From assembly GCF_026898135.2 (NCBI RefSeq), contig NZ_CP114035.2:537501-601500 (forward strand): a stretch of 64,000 nt of DNA. The letters run 5' to 3'. The notes below the pieces were generated by a model, which made no database searches, was not told where the DNA came from, and saw only the letters and a list, made by a program, of their open reading frames with translations. The first letter of the stretch is position 1, and every line of letters begins with the position of its first letter. Source of the stretch: Pseudomonas fortuita (GTDB lineage Bacteria; Pseudomonadota; Gammaproteobacteria; Pseudomonadales; Pseudomonadaceae). Positions 1 through 9,659 of this stretch are shown piece after piece. The translations under genes were made by a program, and so were the position numbers.

Positions 1-1610
<1,610 letters not shown>

Positions 1611-1743
1611 TATAACACCCAAGCAATTTGCTGACGCAGATTGCAGTGGTGAAGATGATACGAACCGAAAGTTCGCAACGAACCACAAACATCACATATC
1701 CGGATTCGCTGGGCTGTCCATCTGGACATTCTGGCTACAGAAT

Positions 1744-1862
1744 TTCTTGACGACCATAGAGCATTGGAACCACCTGATCCCATCCCGAACTCAGCAGTGA
1801 AACGATGCATCGCCGATGGTAGTGTGGGGTTTCCCCATGTGAGAGTAGGTCATCGTCAAGAT
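1744..1862 (+). rRNA. rrf: 5S ribosomal RNA
   Basis: This is a complete 5S rRNA of about 119 nt. It contains the conserved loop segments ggaaccacctgatcccatc, cgaactcag and gatggtagtgtggggtttcc. The two ends pair (ttcttgacga with tcatcgtcaaga). It lies about 130 bp after the 23S gene, as in a normal rrn operon, and a strong terminator begins 9 bp later, so it closes the operon. Confidence 0.96.
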
Positions 1863-1870
1863 TCATTTCG

Positions 1871-1908
1871 CAAAACCCCTATCTGCGCATGCAGGTAGGG
1901 GTTTTGTC
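1871..1908 (+). terminator. rrn operon intrinsic terminator
   Basis: A near-perfect 16-bp stem (caaaacccctatctgc with gcaggtaggggttttg, loop gcat) is followed by a T-containing tail. It sits directly after the 5S gene and would terminate rrn transcription. Confidence 0.9.
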
Positions 1909-1942
1909 TTTGTGGGCAAAAAAATTCTGCCCAGCTCGAATC

Positions 1943-2033
1943 CCTGTGGGAGCGGGCTTGTCCCGCGAACACGGGCGAAGCCCGTGCCATTCACCTCGCA
2001 GCCTGTTTCGCGGGCACGCCCGCTGCCACAAGG
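1943..2033. repeat. Inverted pair of REP elements (BIME-like)
   Basis: One REP (1943-1969, cctgtgggagcgggcttg followed by a cccgcgaa half) is followed by an inverted, more diverged copy (2006-2033, tttcgcgggcacgcccgctg). The core resembles the extragenic palindromic REP abundant in P. putida genomes. The elements fill the space between the rrn terminator and birA. Related copies lie at 54002-54097 and 57642-57673. Confidence 0.8.
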
Positions 2034-2123
2034 CAGGGCGCACGCCAGGTATGCAGGCCCTTTTCCTATGCAAGCCAACAGCCCATGGCTATCATGCCTG
2101 CCTTATTCCAAGTCGAGACTGGC

Positions 2124-3083
2124 ATGCTGAAGTTGTTGAACCTCCTCAAGGATGGCCGGTTCCATTCCGGAGAAGCTCTGGGGGCAGCCCTCGGGGTGAG
2201 TCGCAGCGCCGTTTGGAAGCAGCTGCAGCACCTGGAGAGCGAGCTGAACCTCACCATTCACAAGGTTCGTGGGCGCGGCTACCAGCTGGCGGCACCGCTG
2301 GCTTTGCTCGAGGCACAGGCTATCGCCGGGTTTGCCGAAGGCGAGCAGTGGCCGGTTTTCATCCACGAAATCATCGACTCGACCAACGCCGAAGGCTTGA
2401 GGCTTGCCAATCAAGGGCAGGTAGCGCCATTTATCGTCTTGGCTGAGCGGCAAAGCGCAGGCCGCGGGCGACGTGGCAGGCAATGGGTCAGCCCATTTGC
2501 CGAAAACCTCTATTACAGCCTTGTCTTGCGTGTGGATGGCGGCATGCGCCAGCTCGAAGGCTTGAGCCTGGTGGTGGGTGTTGCAGTGATGCGTACTCTG
2601 CAGGCATTCGGCGTAAAGGATGTCGGGCTCAAATGGCCCAATGACGTGCTGGTTCGCGGGCAGAAGATAACTGGCATTCTCCTGGAGCTGGTGGGTGACC
2701 CGGCCGATGTCTGTCATGTGGTACTGGGTATCGGTATCAATGTGAACATGCAGGTCAATGGCCAAGTCGACCAGGAGTGGACCTCAATGCGGCGTGAGCT
2801 GGGTGCGGCGATAGACCGCAACCACCTGGTGGCGTCGCTCAATCAGCAATTGCAGCACGAATTGGCACGCCATCGTCGTTACGGTTTTGCCGCATTCCAG
2901 GAGGAATGGGAGCAGGCGCACCTGTGGCAGGGGCGCACTGTTTCACTGGTTGCCGGTAGCACGCGTATTGATGGCGTGGTTCTTGGCGTCGACGGGCAGG
3001 GCGGCTTGCGCCTTGAGGTGGACGGAGTTGAAAAGAGCTTCAGTGGTGGTGAGCTCAGTTTGAGGTTGCGTGATGATTCTTGA
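2124..3083 (+). CDS. birA: BirA, biotin-protein ligase and biotin operon repressor
   Basis: This 319-aa bifunctional protein activates biotin to biotinyl-AMP and transfers it to the acetyl-CoA carboxylase carrier protein. In the BirA family the holo-repressor also binds the bio operator. An N-terminal winged helix (about residues 1-60, with [14 protein letters not shown]) is followed by the ligase domain. The adenylate loop GRGRRGRQW is at 113-121, KWPND at 171-175 and the catalytic Lys at about 182. The ATG at 2124 is preferred over an in-frame ATG at 2085 because the helix-turn-helix begins there and the length then fits the family. The stop overlaps coaX by 11 nt, suggesting translational coupling. 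Confidence 0.95.
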   Translation: MLKLLNLLKDGRFHSGEALGAALGVSRSAVWKQLQHLESELNLTIHKVRGRGYQLAAPLALLEAQAIAGFAEGEQWPVFIHEIIDSTNAEGLRLANQGQVAPFIVLAERQSAGRGRRGRQWVSPFAENLYYSLVLRVDGGMRQLEGLSLVVGVAVMRTLQAFGVKDVGLKWPNDVLVRGQKITGILLELVGDPADVCHVVLGIGINVNMQVNGQVDQEWTSMRRELGAAIDRNHLVASLNQQLQHELARHRRYGFAAFQEEWEQAHLWQGRTVSLVAGSTRIDGVVLGVDGQGGLRLEVDGVEKSFSGGELSLRLRDDS

Positions 3084-3822
3084 GCTCGACTGCGGTAATA
3101 GCTTCATCAAGTGGCGCGTAATCCATACCGCTGATGCAGTGATTGAAGGTGGCGGGATCGTCGATTCCGATCAAGCGCTGCTGGCTGAAGTGGCTGCGCT
3201 GGCATCGGTACGTCTGACCGGGTGCCGCATCGTCAGTGTGCGCAGCGAGGAAGAAACCGATGCGCTTTGTGCGTTGATAGCCCAGGCATTTACCGTGCAG
3301 GCGCATGTTGCGCATCCGGCCCAGCGCATGGCCGGTGTGCGCAACGGTTATGATGACTATCAGCGTCTGGGCATGGACCGTTGGCTGGCAGCGCTGGGTG
3401 CATTTCACCTGGCCAAGGGCGCGTGCCTGGTGATCGACCTTGGTACCGCTGCTAAAGCGGACTTTGTGGCCGCAGACGGCGAACACCTGGGTGGCTACAT
3501 CTGCCCGGGCATGCCATTGATGCGCAGTCAGTTGCGTACCCACACCCGGCGAATCCGTTATGACGATGACTCTGCCGAGCGCGCATTGACCAGTTTGTCG
3601 CCGGGCCGCTCTACTGTCGAAGCGGTCGAGCGTGGCTGCGTGTTGATGCTTCAGGGCTTTGCACGTACGCAGCTCGAGCAGGCGCGTGCGCTGTGGGGGG
3701 ATGAATTCACGGTGTTCCTCACCGGGGGCGATGCGCCGCTGGTGAGGGAGGCCGTGCCGCAGGCGCGTGTCGTCCCTGACCTGGTTTTTGTTGGTCTGGC
3801 CATGGCCTGCCCATTGGATTGA
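3073..3822 (+). CDS. coaX: CoaX, type III pantothenate kinase
   Basis: This 249-aa enzyme phosphorylates pantothenate, the first step of coenzyme A synthesis. Type III enzymes use the ASKHA fold and are insensitive to CoA feedback. Visible motifs are the N-terminal phosphate-binding [10 protein letters not shown] (D6), [11 protein letters not shown], the second phosphate motif [12 protein letters not shown] and GGYICPGM. The ATG at 3073 is chosen over the GTG three bases earlier. It overlaps the end of birA, and the next gene starts 7 nt after its stop, so the three genes form an operon. The birA-coaX pairing is typical of Pseudomonas. Confidence 0.95.
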   Translation: MILELDCGNSFIKWRVIHTADAVIEGGGIVDSDQALLAEVAALASVRLTGCRIVSVRSEEETDALCALIAQAFTVQAHVAHPAQRMAGVRNGYDDYQRLGMDRWLAALGAFHLAKGACLVIDLGTAAKADFVAADGEHLGGYICPGMPLMRSQLRTHTRRIRYDDDSAERALTSLSPGRSTVEAVERGCVLMLQGFARTQLEQARALWGDEFTVFLTGGDAPLVREAVPQARVVPDLVFVGLAMACPLD

Positions 3823-3829
3823 GGTGCCT

Positions 3830-4255
3830 ATGCGTTGGTTGTTTCTGTTGTTACTGGTGCTCAACGTCTTCTATTACGTTTGGCATCAGCAGGAAGCACC
3901 GCTGAAGGTCAAGGAAGTCGCTCCCCTGTCGTTGTACAAGGGGAATCAGCAAGAAATCCGTCTGTTGCGTGAAACGGGTCTGTCGGCGCCACCCAGGCGC
4001 CGTGATGAGTGCCTGGTGGTGGGGGGGGTAACAGGGCAGGAGCAGCTGGATGCACTGCGTCAGCGCTTGCTGAGCCTAGATATTGCCACTTTGCCAGTGG
4101 TGGGGCAGTTGCCTGGAGCAGATGGGCGCTGGCTCAAGGTTGCCCCGGAAAGCGAGCGTTTGCTGGACCAAACGGTGCTTTCGGCTCTTTCCAATGATTT
4201 CAAAGACTTAAAACATAAAATTATTTTCTGCCAGGGTATTGCAACTGGTGAATAG
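3830..4255 (+). CDS. Small membrane-anchored protein, probably SPOR-domain related
   Basis: This 141-aa protein has an N-terminal hydrophobic segment (about residues 2-17, LFLLLLVLNVFYYVW) and a probably periplasmic C-terminal region. A protein is conserved at this position after coaX in Pseudomonas. The C-terminal part (CLVVGGVTGQEQLDALRQ onward) has the size and pattern of a SPOR-like domain (about 70 residues), the fold that binds denuded peptidoglycan, but it is divergent and I rate that as inference. The ATG at 3830 is 7 nt after the coaX stop. Function is unknown. Confidence 0.75.
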   Translation: MRWLFLLLLVLNVFYYVWHQQEAPLKVKEVAPLSLYKGNQQEIRLLRETGLSAPPRRRDECLVVGGVTGQEQLDALRQRLLSLDIATLPVVGQLPGADGRWLKVAPESERLLDQTVLSALSNDFKDLKHKIIFCQGIATGE

Positions 4256-4315
4256 CTTGATAGAATGGCGCCCGCTTCACAGGGAACACCACTCAGGTGG
4301 TAGAACTAGAAGCGG
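4239..4315 (+). promoter_or_regulatory. Candidate promoter followed by a nested hairpin region
   Basis: TTGCAA (4239-4244), a 16-nt spacer and TAGAAT (4261-4266) resemble a sigma-70 promoter at the end of the preceding gene. Directly downstream, CCGCTTC (4272-4278) pairs perfectly with GAAGCGG (4309-4315). Inside that arm, ACCAC (4288-4292) pairs with GTGGT (4297-4301). It could be an extra tRNA-operon leader or a small RNA; no expression evidence is available. Confidence 0.4.
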
Positions 4316-4365
4316 TGTCAAAGCAGCTAAGTTTCAGATTTGATTGAAAAAATTTGAAAAAACGC

Positions 4366-4394
4366 TTGACACTGGGACGGCAGACAAATAGAAT
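4366..4394 (+). promoter_or_regulatory. Sigma-70 promoter of the tRNA-Tyr-Gly-Thr(-tuf) operon
   Basis: A consensus -35 TTGACA (4366-4371), a 17-nt spacer and -10 TAGAAT (4389-4394) are followed by a G+C-rich discriminator (gccggcc). An A/T-rich tract immediately upstream could act as an UP element. The architecture is that of a strong, stringently controlled stable-RNA promoter. The tRNA begins 13 nt after the -10. Confidence 0.85.
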
Positions 4395-4407
4395 GCCGGC
4401 CACATCT

Positions 4408-4491
4408 GGAGGGATTCCCGAGCGGTCAAAGGGGACGGACTGTAAATCCGTTGCGAGAGCTTCGAAGGTTCGAATCCTTCTCCCTCCACCA
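4408..4491 (+). tRNA. tRNA-Tyr (GTA)
   Basis: This is a class II tRNA with a long variable arm. The acceptor stem ggaggga/tccctcc, the anticodon loop ctGTAaa and an encoded CCA end (4489-4491) are all present. It is the first member of a tRNA-Tyr, tRNA-Gly, tRNA-Thr, tuf transcription unit, an arrangement long known from other gammaproteobacteria. Confidence 0.97.
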
Positions 4492-4515
4492 GTTTTAGCG
4501 AGAGCCGCAAGCTCC

Positions 4516-4589
<74 letters not shown>

Positions 4590-4618
4590 AGTTTGCTGGA
4601 TTTTGCGCAAAGTGTTTC

Positions 4619-4694
4619 GCTCTTGTAGCTCAGTTGGTAGAGCACACCCTTGGTAAGGGTGAGGTCAGCGGTTCAAGTCCGCTCAAGAGCTCCA
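4619..4694 (+). tRNA. tRNA-Thr (GGT)
   Basis: This is a complete 76-nt tRNA with acceptor stem gctcttg/caagagc, anticodon loop ttGGTaa and an encoded CCA. It is the last tRNA before the first tuf gene and is followed 7 nt later by a terminator-like hairpin. Confidence 0.97.
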
Positions 4695-4701
4695 TATAAA
4701 C

Positions 4702-4733
4702 AAGGCAGATATGAAAATATCTGCCTTTGTTTT
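4702..4733 (+). terminator. Hairpin terminator or attenuator between tRNA-Thr and tuf
   Basis: A perfect 11-bp stem (AAGGCAGATAT with ATATCTGCCTT) closed by a GAAA tetraloop is followed by tgtttt. It looks like an intrinsic terminator but lies before tuf with no clear new promoter between them. Partial read-through, or protection of a processed 3' end, is likely. Confidence 0.75.
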
Positions 4734-4772
4734 ATCAGCGCAAGACTATTTCTTCTGCGGAGGATTGTATCG

Positions 4773-5966
4773 ATGGCTAAGGAAAAGTTTGATCGTTCCC
4801 TTCCCCACGTTAACGTCGGCACTATCGGCCACGTTGACCACGGTAAGACCACTCTGACCGCAGCTCTGACTCGCGTCTGCTCCGAAGTTTTCGGTTCGGC
4901 AGTCGTTGAGTTCGACAAGATCGACTCGGCTCCGGAAGAAAAAGCGCGCGGTATCACCATCAACACCGCTCACGTCGAGTACAACTCGAACATTCGTCAC
5001 TACGCTCACGTTGACTGCCCAGGTCACGCTGACTACGTGAAGAACATGATCACCGGTGCTGCCCAGATGGACGGCGCGATCCTGGTTTGCTCGGCCGCCG
5101 ATGGTCCGATGCCACAAACCCGTGAGCACATCCTGCTGTCCCGTCAGGTTGGCGTTCCGTACATCGTGGTCTTCCTGAACAAGGCTGACCTGGTAGACGA
5201 CGCTGAGCTGCTGGAACTGGTCGAGATGGAAGTTCGCGACCTGCTGTCCACCTATGACTTCCCAGGCGACGACACCCCGATCATCATCGGTTCGGCTCGT
5301 ATGGCGCTGGAAGGCAAAGACGACAACGAGATGGGCACCTCCGCCGTCAAGAAGCTGGTTGAAACTCTGGACAGCTACATCCCAGAGCCAGAGCGTGCTA
5401 TCGACAAGCCGTTCCTGATGCCAATCGAAGACGTATTCTCGATCTCGGGTCGTGGTACCGTTGTTACCGGTCGTATCGAGCGTGGTATCGTCCGCGTTCA
5501 GGATCCGCTGGAAATCGTTGGTCTGCGTGACACCACCACCACCACCTGCACCGGTGTTGAGATGTTCCGCAAGCTGCTGGACGAAGGTCGTGCTGGCGAG
5601 AACTGCGGCGTTCTGCTGCGTGGTACCAAGCGTGACGACGTTGAGCGTGGCCAGGTTCTGGTCAAGCCAGGTTCGGTCAAGCCGCACACCAAGTTCACCG
5701 CAGAAGTCTACGTCCTGTCGAAGGAAGAAGGCGGTCGTCACACTCCGTTCTTCAAAGGCTACCGTCCTCAGTTCTACTTCCGTACCACTGACGTGACCGG
5801 TAACTGCGAACTGCCGGAAGGCGTTGAAATGGTAATGCCAGGTGACAACATTCAGATGACTGTTACCCTGATCAAGACCATCGCAATGGAAGACGGTCTG
5901 CGCTTCGCTATCCGTGAAGGCGGTCGTACCGTCGGCGCCGGCGTCGTAGCAAAAATTATTGAATAA
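4773..5966 (+). CDS. tufA: Elongation factor Tu (first copy)
   Basis: This 397-aa GTPase delivers aminoacyl-tRNA to the ribosomal A site. The G motifs [13 protein letters not shown] and NKAD are intact, followed by the two beta-barrel domains. The ATG at 4773 is chosen because of the upstream gcggagga ribosome-binding site and the canonical MAKEKFDRS start; the longer in-frame extension to 4650 would read through tRNA-Thr. The second copy at 21360-22553 encodes the same protein, and the two genes differ only near the ends, a sign of gene conversion. Confidence 0.98.
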   Translation: MAKEKFDRSLPHVNVGTIGHVDHGKTTLTAALTRVCSEVFGSAVVEFDKIDSAPEEKARGITINTAHVEYNSNIRHYAHVDCPGHADYVKNMITGAAQMDGAILVCSAADGPMPQTREHILLSRQVGVPYIVVFLNKADLVDDAELLELVEMEVRDLLSTYDFPGDDTPIIIGSARMALEGKDDNEMGTSAVKKLVETLDSYIPEPERAIDKPFLMPIEDVFSISGRGTVVTGRIERGIVRVQDPLEIVGLRDTTTTTCTGVEMFRKLLDEGRAGENCGVLLRGTKRDDVERGQVLVKPGSVKPHTKFTAEVYVLSKEEGGRHTPFFKGYRPQFYFRTTDVTGNCELPEGVEMVMPGDNIQMTVTLIKTIAMEDGLRFAIREGGRTVGAGVVAKIIE

Positions 5967-5970
5967 GTAG

Positions 5971-6010
5971 TTGATTTACTTGATCAGGCCGGTATAATGG
6001 CCGGCCTGAT
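5971..6010 (+). promoter_or_regulatory. Promoter for tRNA-Trp/secE/nusG embedded in a hairpin
   Basis: TTGATT (5971-5976), a 16-nt spacer and a perfect TATAAT (5993-5998) form a promoter ending 22 nt before tRNA-Trp. The -10 occupies the loop of a perfect 10-bp inverted repeat, ATCAGGCCGG (5983-5992) with CCGGCCTGAT (6001-6010). The hairpin has no T-tract, so it is not a classical terminator for tuf. Confidence 0.75.
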
Positions 6011-6020
6011 ACAGCGTTAC

Positions 6021-6096
6021 AGGTCAGTAGCTCAATTGGCAGAGCGACGGTCTCCAAAACCGTAGGTTGGGGGTTCGATTCCCTCCTGACCTGCCA
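6021..6096 (+). tRNA. tRNA-Trp (CCA)
   Basis: This is a complete 76-nt tRNA with acceptor stem aggtcag/ctgacct, anticodon loop ctCCAaa and an encoded 3' CCA. It precedes secE, as in E. coli relatives and other Pseudomonas. Confidence 0.97.
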
Positions 6097-6140
6097 TTTC
6101 ACTTCGGTGTGATGGCTTTCTTCTCACAGGATCCTCCTTG

Positions 6141-6509
6141 ATGACTCCCAAAACTGAAGCCCAAGAATCGCGTTTTGATCTGTTCAAGTGGCTGGCTGTA
6201 GTTGCTTTGGTGGTTGTAGCTGTTGTGGGTAATCAGTATTACTCCGCCTCTCCGATCCTGTATCGCGTTCTCGCACTTCTCGTCCTGGCTGCTGTCGCAG
6301 GCTTTGTAGCTCTGCAGACTGCGAAGGGCAAGTCGTTCTTTGCGTTGGCGAAGGAAGCTCGTACCGAAATCCGTAAAGTCGTGTGGCCGACCCGCCAGGA
6401 AACCACCCAGACCACGCTGATTGTCGTGGCTGTCGTGCTGGTTATGGCACTGCTGCTGTGGGGTCTAGATTCCCTGCTCGGCTGGGCGGTCTCCCTGATC
6501 GTTGGCTAA
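6141..6509 (+). CDS. secE: SecE, preprotein translocase subunit
   Basis: This 122-aa inner-membrane subunit clamps SecY in the SecYEG channel. It has the longer proteobacterial form with three predicted membrane helices: about residues 15-35, 40-60 and 90-115. The conserved cytoplasmic amphipathic segment before the last helix (ARTEIRKVVWPTRQET) is clear. The ATG at 6141 is preferred over the adjacent TTG at 6138. It is followed 9 nt later by nusG; SecY is encoded at 31923. Confidence 0.96.
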   Translation: MTPKTEAQESRFDLFKWLAVVALVVVAVVGNQYYSASPILYRVLALLVLAAVAGFVALQTAKGKSFFALAKEARTEIRKVVWPTRQETTQTTLIVVAVVLVMALLLWGLDSLLGWAVSLIVG

Positions 6510-6518
6510 AGGTGTCCC

Positions 6519-7052
6519 GTGGCTAAGCGTTGGTATGTTGTGCATGCTTACTCGGGTTACGAGAAGCATGTAATGCGCTCCCTGATTGAGCGCGTCAAGC
6601 TGGCTGGCATGGAAGACGGTTTCGGCGAGATCTTGGTTCCGACCGAAGAAGTCGTCGAAATGCGCAACGGCCAGAAGCGCAAGAGTGAGCGTAAATTCTT
6701 CCCTGGCTATGTACTGGTCCAGATGGAGATGAACGAAGGGACTTGGCACTTGGTCAAGGACACCCCTCGTGTGATGGGCTTTATTGGCGGTACCGCAGAC
6801 AAGCCTGCACCGATCACCGATAAAGAAGCTGAAGCTATCCTGCGTCGCGTTGCTGACGGTAGCGACAAGCCGAAGCCGAAGACACTGTTCGAGCCAGGTG
6901 AAGTGGTTCGTGTCATTGACGGTCCGTTCGCTGACTTCAATGGTAGTGTCGAAGAGGTTAACTACGAAAAGAGTCGCCTCCAGGTGGCGGTGCTCATTTT
7001 CGGTCGCTCTACTCCGGTGGAGCTCGAGTTCAGCCAGGTCGAAAAGGTCTAG
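6519..7052 (+). CDS. nusG: NusG, transcription elongation and antitermination factor
   Basis: This 177-aa protein binds RNA polymerase, suppresses pausing and links it to Rho or to S10 and the ribosome. The N-terminal NGN domain ([14 protein letters not shown] onward) and the C-terminal KOW domain ([18 protein letters not shown]) are both present. It starts with GTG (6519), with taaaggtgt upstream. It is the last gene of the secE-nusG unit and is closed by a terminator at 7069. Confidence 0.97.
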   Translation: MAKRWYVVHAYSGYEKHVMRSLIERVKLAGMEDGFGEILVPTEEVVEMRNGQKRKSERKFFPGYVLVQMEMNEGTWHLVKDTPRVMGFIGGTADKPAPITDKEAEAILRRVADGSDKPKPKTLFEPGEVVRVIDGPFADFNGSVEEVNYEKSRLQVAVLIFGRSTPVELEFSQVEKV

Positions 7053-7068
7053 GCGGACGAAGCATCCC

Positions 7069-7102
7069 AAACCCCGCAGCCCTGTGTGTTGCGGGGTTTT
7101 GT
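7069..7102 (+). terminator. Terminator after nusG
   Basis: The stem AAACCCCGCA (7069-7078) pairs with TGCGGGGTTT (7090-7099), followed by ttgtc. It separates secE-nusG from rplK. The stretch from 7103 to 7171 must carry the rplK promoter, but I see no consensus match there. Confidence 0.85.
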
Positions 7103-7171
7103 CGTCACTGGGATAAAACGCAAGTCATCCGGGGAGCCATCAGGCGTTCGTACCCGATTTTGGAGTAGCTC

Positions 7172-7603
7172 ATGGCTAAGAAGATTCAGGCTTACATCAA
7201 GCTGCAAGTTAAGGCCGGCCAGGCCAACCCAAGCCCACCCGTTGGTCCAGCACTGGGCCAACACGGTGTGAACATCATGGAATTCTGCAAGGCCTTCAAC
7301 GCCCGTACCCAGGGTCAAGAAGCCGGCCTGCCGACTCCTGTGATCATCACTGTCTACAGCGACCGTAGCTTCACCTTCGAGACCAAGAGCACCCCTGCCT
7401 CGGTTCTGCTGAAGAAAGCTGCTGGCCTGACCAGTGGTTCGGCTCGTCCGAACACCGTTAAAGTCGGTACCGTTACCCGTGCTCAGCTGGAAGATATCGC
7501 CAAGGCAAAACAGGCTGATCTGACCGCTGCTGACCTGGACGCTGCTGTACGCACCATCGCTGGCTCTGCCCGCAGCATGGGCCTGAACGTGGAGGGTGTG
7601 TAA
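7172..7603 (+). CDS. rplK: Ribosomal protein L11
   Basis: This 143-aa protein of the L7/L12 stalk base binds the GTPase-associated region of 23S rRNA and in enterobacteria is needed for RelA activation. The N-terminal domain has the Pro-rich [19 protein letters not shown] segment; the C-terminal rRNA-binding domain is complete. The rplK TAA overlaps the rplA ATG by one base, indicating translational coupling. Confidence 0.98.
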   Translation: MAKKIQAYIKLQVKAGQANPSPPVGPALGQHGVNIMEFCKAFNARTQGQEAGLPTPVIITVYSDRSFTFETKSTPASVLLKKAAGLTSGSARPNTVKVGTVTRAQLEDIAKAKQADLTAADLDAAVRTIAGSARSMGLNVEGV

Positions 7604-8298
7604 TGGCTAAGCTGACCAAACGCCAAAAGGCAATCGCCGAAAAAATCGAAGCAGGCAAGGCCTACAACTTCGAAGAAGCGGCAACTCTGCTGGCCTCGCT
7701 GCCTGCTGCCAAGTTCGTCGAGTCCTACGACATCGCCGTTAACCTCGGTGTTGACCCGCGTAAATCCGACCAGGTCGTTCGTAGCGCTACTGTGCTGCCA
7801 CACGGCACTGGCAAGACCGTTCGCGTTGCTGTCTTCACCCAGGGTCCAGCTGCTGAAGCCGCTCTGGCTGCCGGCGCTGACCGCGTAGGTATGGACGATC
7901 TGGCTGCCGAAATGAAAGCCGGCGATCTGAACTATGACGTCGTCATCGCATCGCCTGATGCCATGCGCGTTGTAGGTCAGCTGGGTCAGGTTCTGGGTCC
8001 TCGCGGCCTGATGCCTAACCCGAAAGTTGGTACCGTTAGCCCAGACGTAGCCACTGCCGTGAAAAACGCCAAGGCTGGTCAGGTTCGCTACCGTACCGAC
8101 AAAAACGGTATTATCCACACCTCCGTTGGCAAGGTCGGCTTTGAAGCTGGCAAGCTGAAGGAAAACGTTGAAGCCCTGATCGCTGATCTGAAGCGTATCA
8201 AACCAGCTTCGTCGAAAGGTATCTACGTCAAGCGCGTTACCCTGAGCACCACCATGGGCCCAGGTCTGGTCATCGATCAGAGCTCGCTGAACGTGTAA
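7603..8298 (+). CDS. rplA: Ribosomal protein L1
   Basis: This 231-aa protein forms the L1 stalk of the large subunit that helps expel E-site tRNA. In E. coli it represses translation of its own L11-L1 mRNA. The two-domain signature [16 protein letters not shown] is present. It overlaps rplK by one base. Confidence 0.98.
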   Translation: MAKLTKRQKAIAEKIEAGKAYNFEEAATLLASLPAAKFVESYDIAVNLGVDPRKSDQVVRSATVLPHGTGKTVRVAVFTQGPAAEAALAAGADRVGMDDLAAEMKAGDLNYDVVIASPDAMRVVGQLGQVLGPRGLMPNPKVGTVSPDVATAVKNAKAGQVRYRTDKNGIIHTSVGKVGFEAGKLKENVEALIADLKRIKPASSKGIYVKRVTLSTTMGPGLVIDQSSLNV

Positions 8299-8299
8299 G

Positions 8300-8495
8300 A
8301 ACATGGCGGTGCGATTCGTCTCGCCGCCAGCAAAAATTGGGGTCCCTGCCTGGCGGGGGCTATCCAAGACCGTAGGTGGCGCAAGCCTTAAAACACCAGC
8401 CCACGCAGATGGTGCTCCCGATTCGTTACCGAATCAGACACCAAAACGACATCCGGCTTCGGCCAGATGAAACGGTAAAAACCAGGAGTAAACCC
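8300..8495 (+). promoter_or_regulatory. L10-type leader of rplJL (autoregulatory mRNA structure)
   Basis: The 197-nt gap between rplA and rplJ holds several paired segments (for example gggtccctgcctggcggggg near 8340) and a gtaggtggcgcaagcc stretch. Its position and general content fit the L10 leader, which binds L10-(L12)4 and represses its own translation. I did not fold the RNA; the call rests on position, length and local complementarity. A rplJ promoter may also lie here. Confidence 0.55.
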
Positions 8496-8996
8496 GTGGC
8501 AATTAAACTCGAAGACAAGAAGGCCATCGTCGCTGAAGTCAACGAGGCTGCCAAAGTCGCTCTGTCCGCTGTTGTGGCTGATGCCCGTGGTGTGACTGTA
8601 AGCGCAATGACCGGACTCCGTAAAGAGGCCCGCGAGGCTGGCGTTTACGTACGTGTCGTACGTAACACCCTGCTCAAGCGCGCTGTTGAAGGCACCGAGT
8701 TTTCGGTCCTCAACGACGCGTTCAAGGGCCCGACCCTGATTGCTTTCTCCAACGAACACCCGGGCGCTGCTGCTCGTCTGTTCAAAGAGTTCGCCAAGGG
8801 TCAGGACAAGTTCGAGATCAAGGCAGCTGCGTTTGACGGCAATTTCATTGCAGCGAACCAGATCGACGTGTTGGCTACCCTGCCGACCCGCGACGAAGCT
8901 ATTGCACGACTGATGAGCGTTATTCAAGGCGCCACCAGCAAGCTGGCTCGTACTCTGGCAGCCATTCGCGACCAGAAAGAAGCTACCGCTGCCTAA
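8496..8996 (+). CDS. rplJ: Ribosomal protein L10
   Basis: This 166-aa protein anchors the L7/L12 dimers to the ribosome. The N-terminal domain begins [15 protein letters not shown] and the C-terminal helix that binds L7/L12 is Ala-rich. The GTG at 8496, preceded by accaggagta, is chosen over an upstream in-frame ATG that would lie in the leader. rplL follows 77 nt later. Confidence 0.97.
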   Translation: MAIKLEDKKAIVAEVNEAAKVALSAVVADARGVTVSAMTGLRKEAREAGVYVRVVRNTLLKRAVEGTEFSVLNDAFKGPTLIAFSNEHPGAAARLFKEFAKGQDKFEIKAAAFDGNFIAANQIDVLATLPTRDEAIARLMSVIQGATSKLARTLAAIRDQKEATAA

Positions 8997-9073
8997 GGCA
9001 CGCGAACTCTTTCAAAATCATTTGTTTAATTTGATGGCTGCGTAGGCCTTCACCCCAATACAGGATTTAAGTC

Positions 9074-9439
9074 ATGTCCCTGACTAACGAGCAAATCATC
9101 GAAGCAATCGGCCAGAAAACCGTTCTGGAAGTTGTTGAGCTGATCAAAGCAATGGAAGAAACCTTCGGCGTGACCGCTGCTGTTGCCGCTGCTGGCCCAG
9201 CTGCTGCTGCCGCTGTTGTTGAAGAGCAGACCGAGTTCAACGTTGTTCTGGTTGAAGCCGGCGAGAAGAAAGTGAACGTGATTAAAGCCGTTCGCGAGCT
9301 GACCGGTCTGGGCCTGAAAGAAGCCAAAGAGAAAGTCGATGGCGCTCCTCAGGTTGTAGCTGAAGGCGTTTCGAAAGAAGCCGCTGAAGACGCTAAGAAG
9401 AAGCTGGAAGAAGCAGGCGCTAAAGTCGAGCTGAAGTAA
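9074..9439 (+). CDS. rplL: Ribosomal protein L7/L12
   Basis: This 121-aa acidic stalk protein is present as multiple copies that recruit and stimulate translational GTPases. It has an N-terminal dimerisation domain, an Ala-rich hinge (about residues 35-50, [16 protein letters not shown]) and a C-terminal factor-binding domain ([21 protein letters not shown]). Confidence 0.98.
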   Translation: MSLTNEQIIEAIGQKTVLEVVELIKAMEETFGVTAAVAAAGPAAAAAVVEEQTEFNVVLVEAGEKKVNVIKAVRELTGLGLKEAKEKVDGAPQVVAEGVSKEAAEDAKKKLEEAGAKVELK

Positions 9440-9484
9440 TTTCGACTTTGCGATGCCAGCCTGAGCGTTGAGCACAAGGCTGAT

Positions 9485-9513
9485 GGCTGGTGGCTTATGC
9501 CACCGGCCTTTTT
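9485..9513 (+). terminator. Attenuator between rplL and rpoB
   Basis: The stem GGCTGGTGGC (9485-9494) pairs with GCCACCGGCC (9499-9508; one G-T pair) around a ttat loop and is followed by a run of five T. In E. coli an attenuator at this position lets only a fraction of transcripts continue from rplL into rpoBC; the structure here fits that role. Confidence 0.8.
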
Positions 9514-9560
9514 CCGTTATTGGCGGTCGGTCAAGCCGGCCCCGATAACAAGCTGCAAGA

Positions 9561-9622
9561 CACCCACGTGGGTGGCGCAAACCAAGGGGTTTGCACGATT
9601 TTCTGGCTGCTCCCGCCGGGAG
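9561..9622 (+). promoter_or_regulatory. Hairpin cluster in the rpoB leader
   Basis: Three hairpins lie between the attenuator and rpoB. They are a perfect palindrome at 9561-9574 (CACCCACGTGGGTG), GCAAACC with GGTTTGC (9577-9594), and CTCCC with GGGAG (9610-9622). In E. coli this interval holds an RNase III processing site; I infer a comparable processing or translation-control role. Confidence 0.5.
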
Positions 9623-9659
9623 AAGCCAAACAAGCAGGTGACCAAGCTGGGGAACGCTG

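Noticed and set aside
4650..4772. Extended start of the first tuf gene
   Set aside because: The extra 41 codons would be read from tRNA-Thr and a terminator hairpin; the ATG at 4773 has a good ribosome-binding site and the conserved N-terminus.
5983..6010. Intrinsic terminator of the first tuf gene
   Set aside because: The 10-bp hairpin lacks a T-tract and carries a promoter -10 in its loop, so I list it as a promoter dyad.
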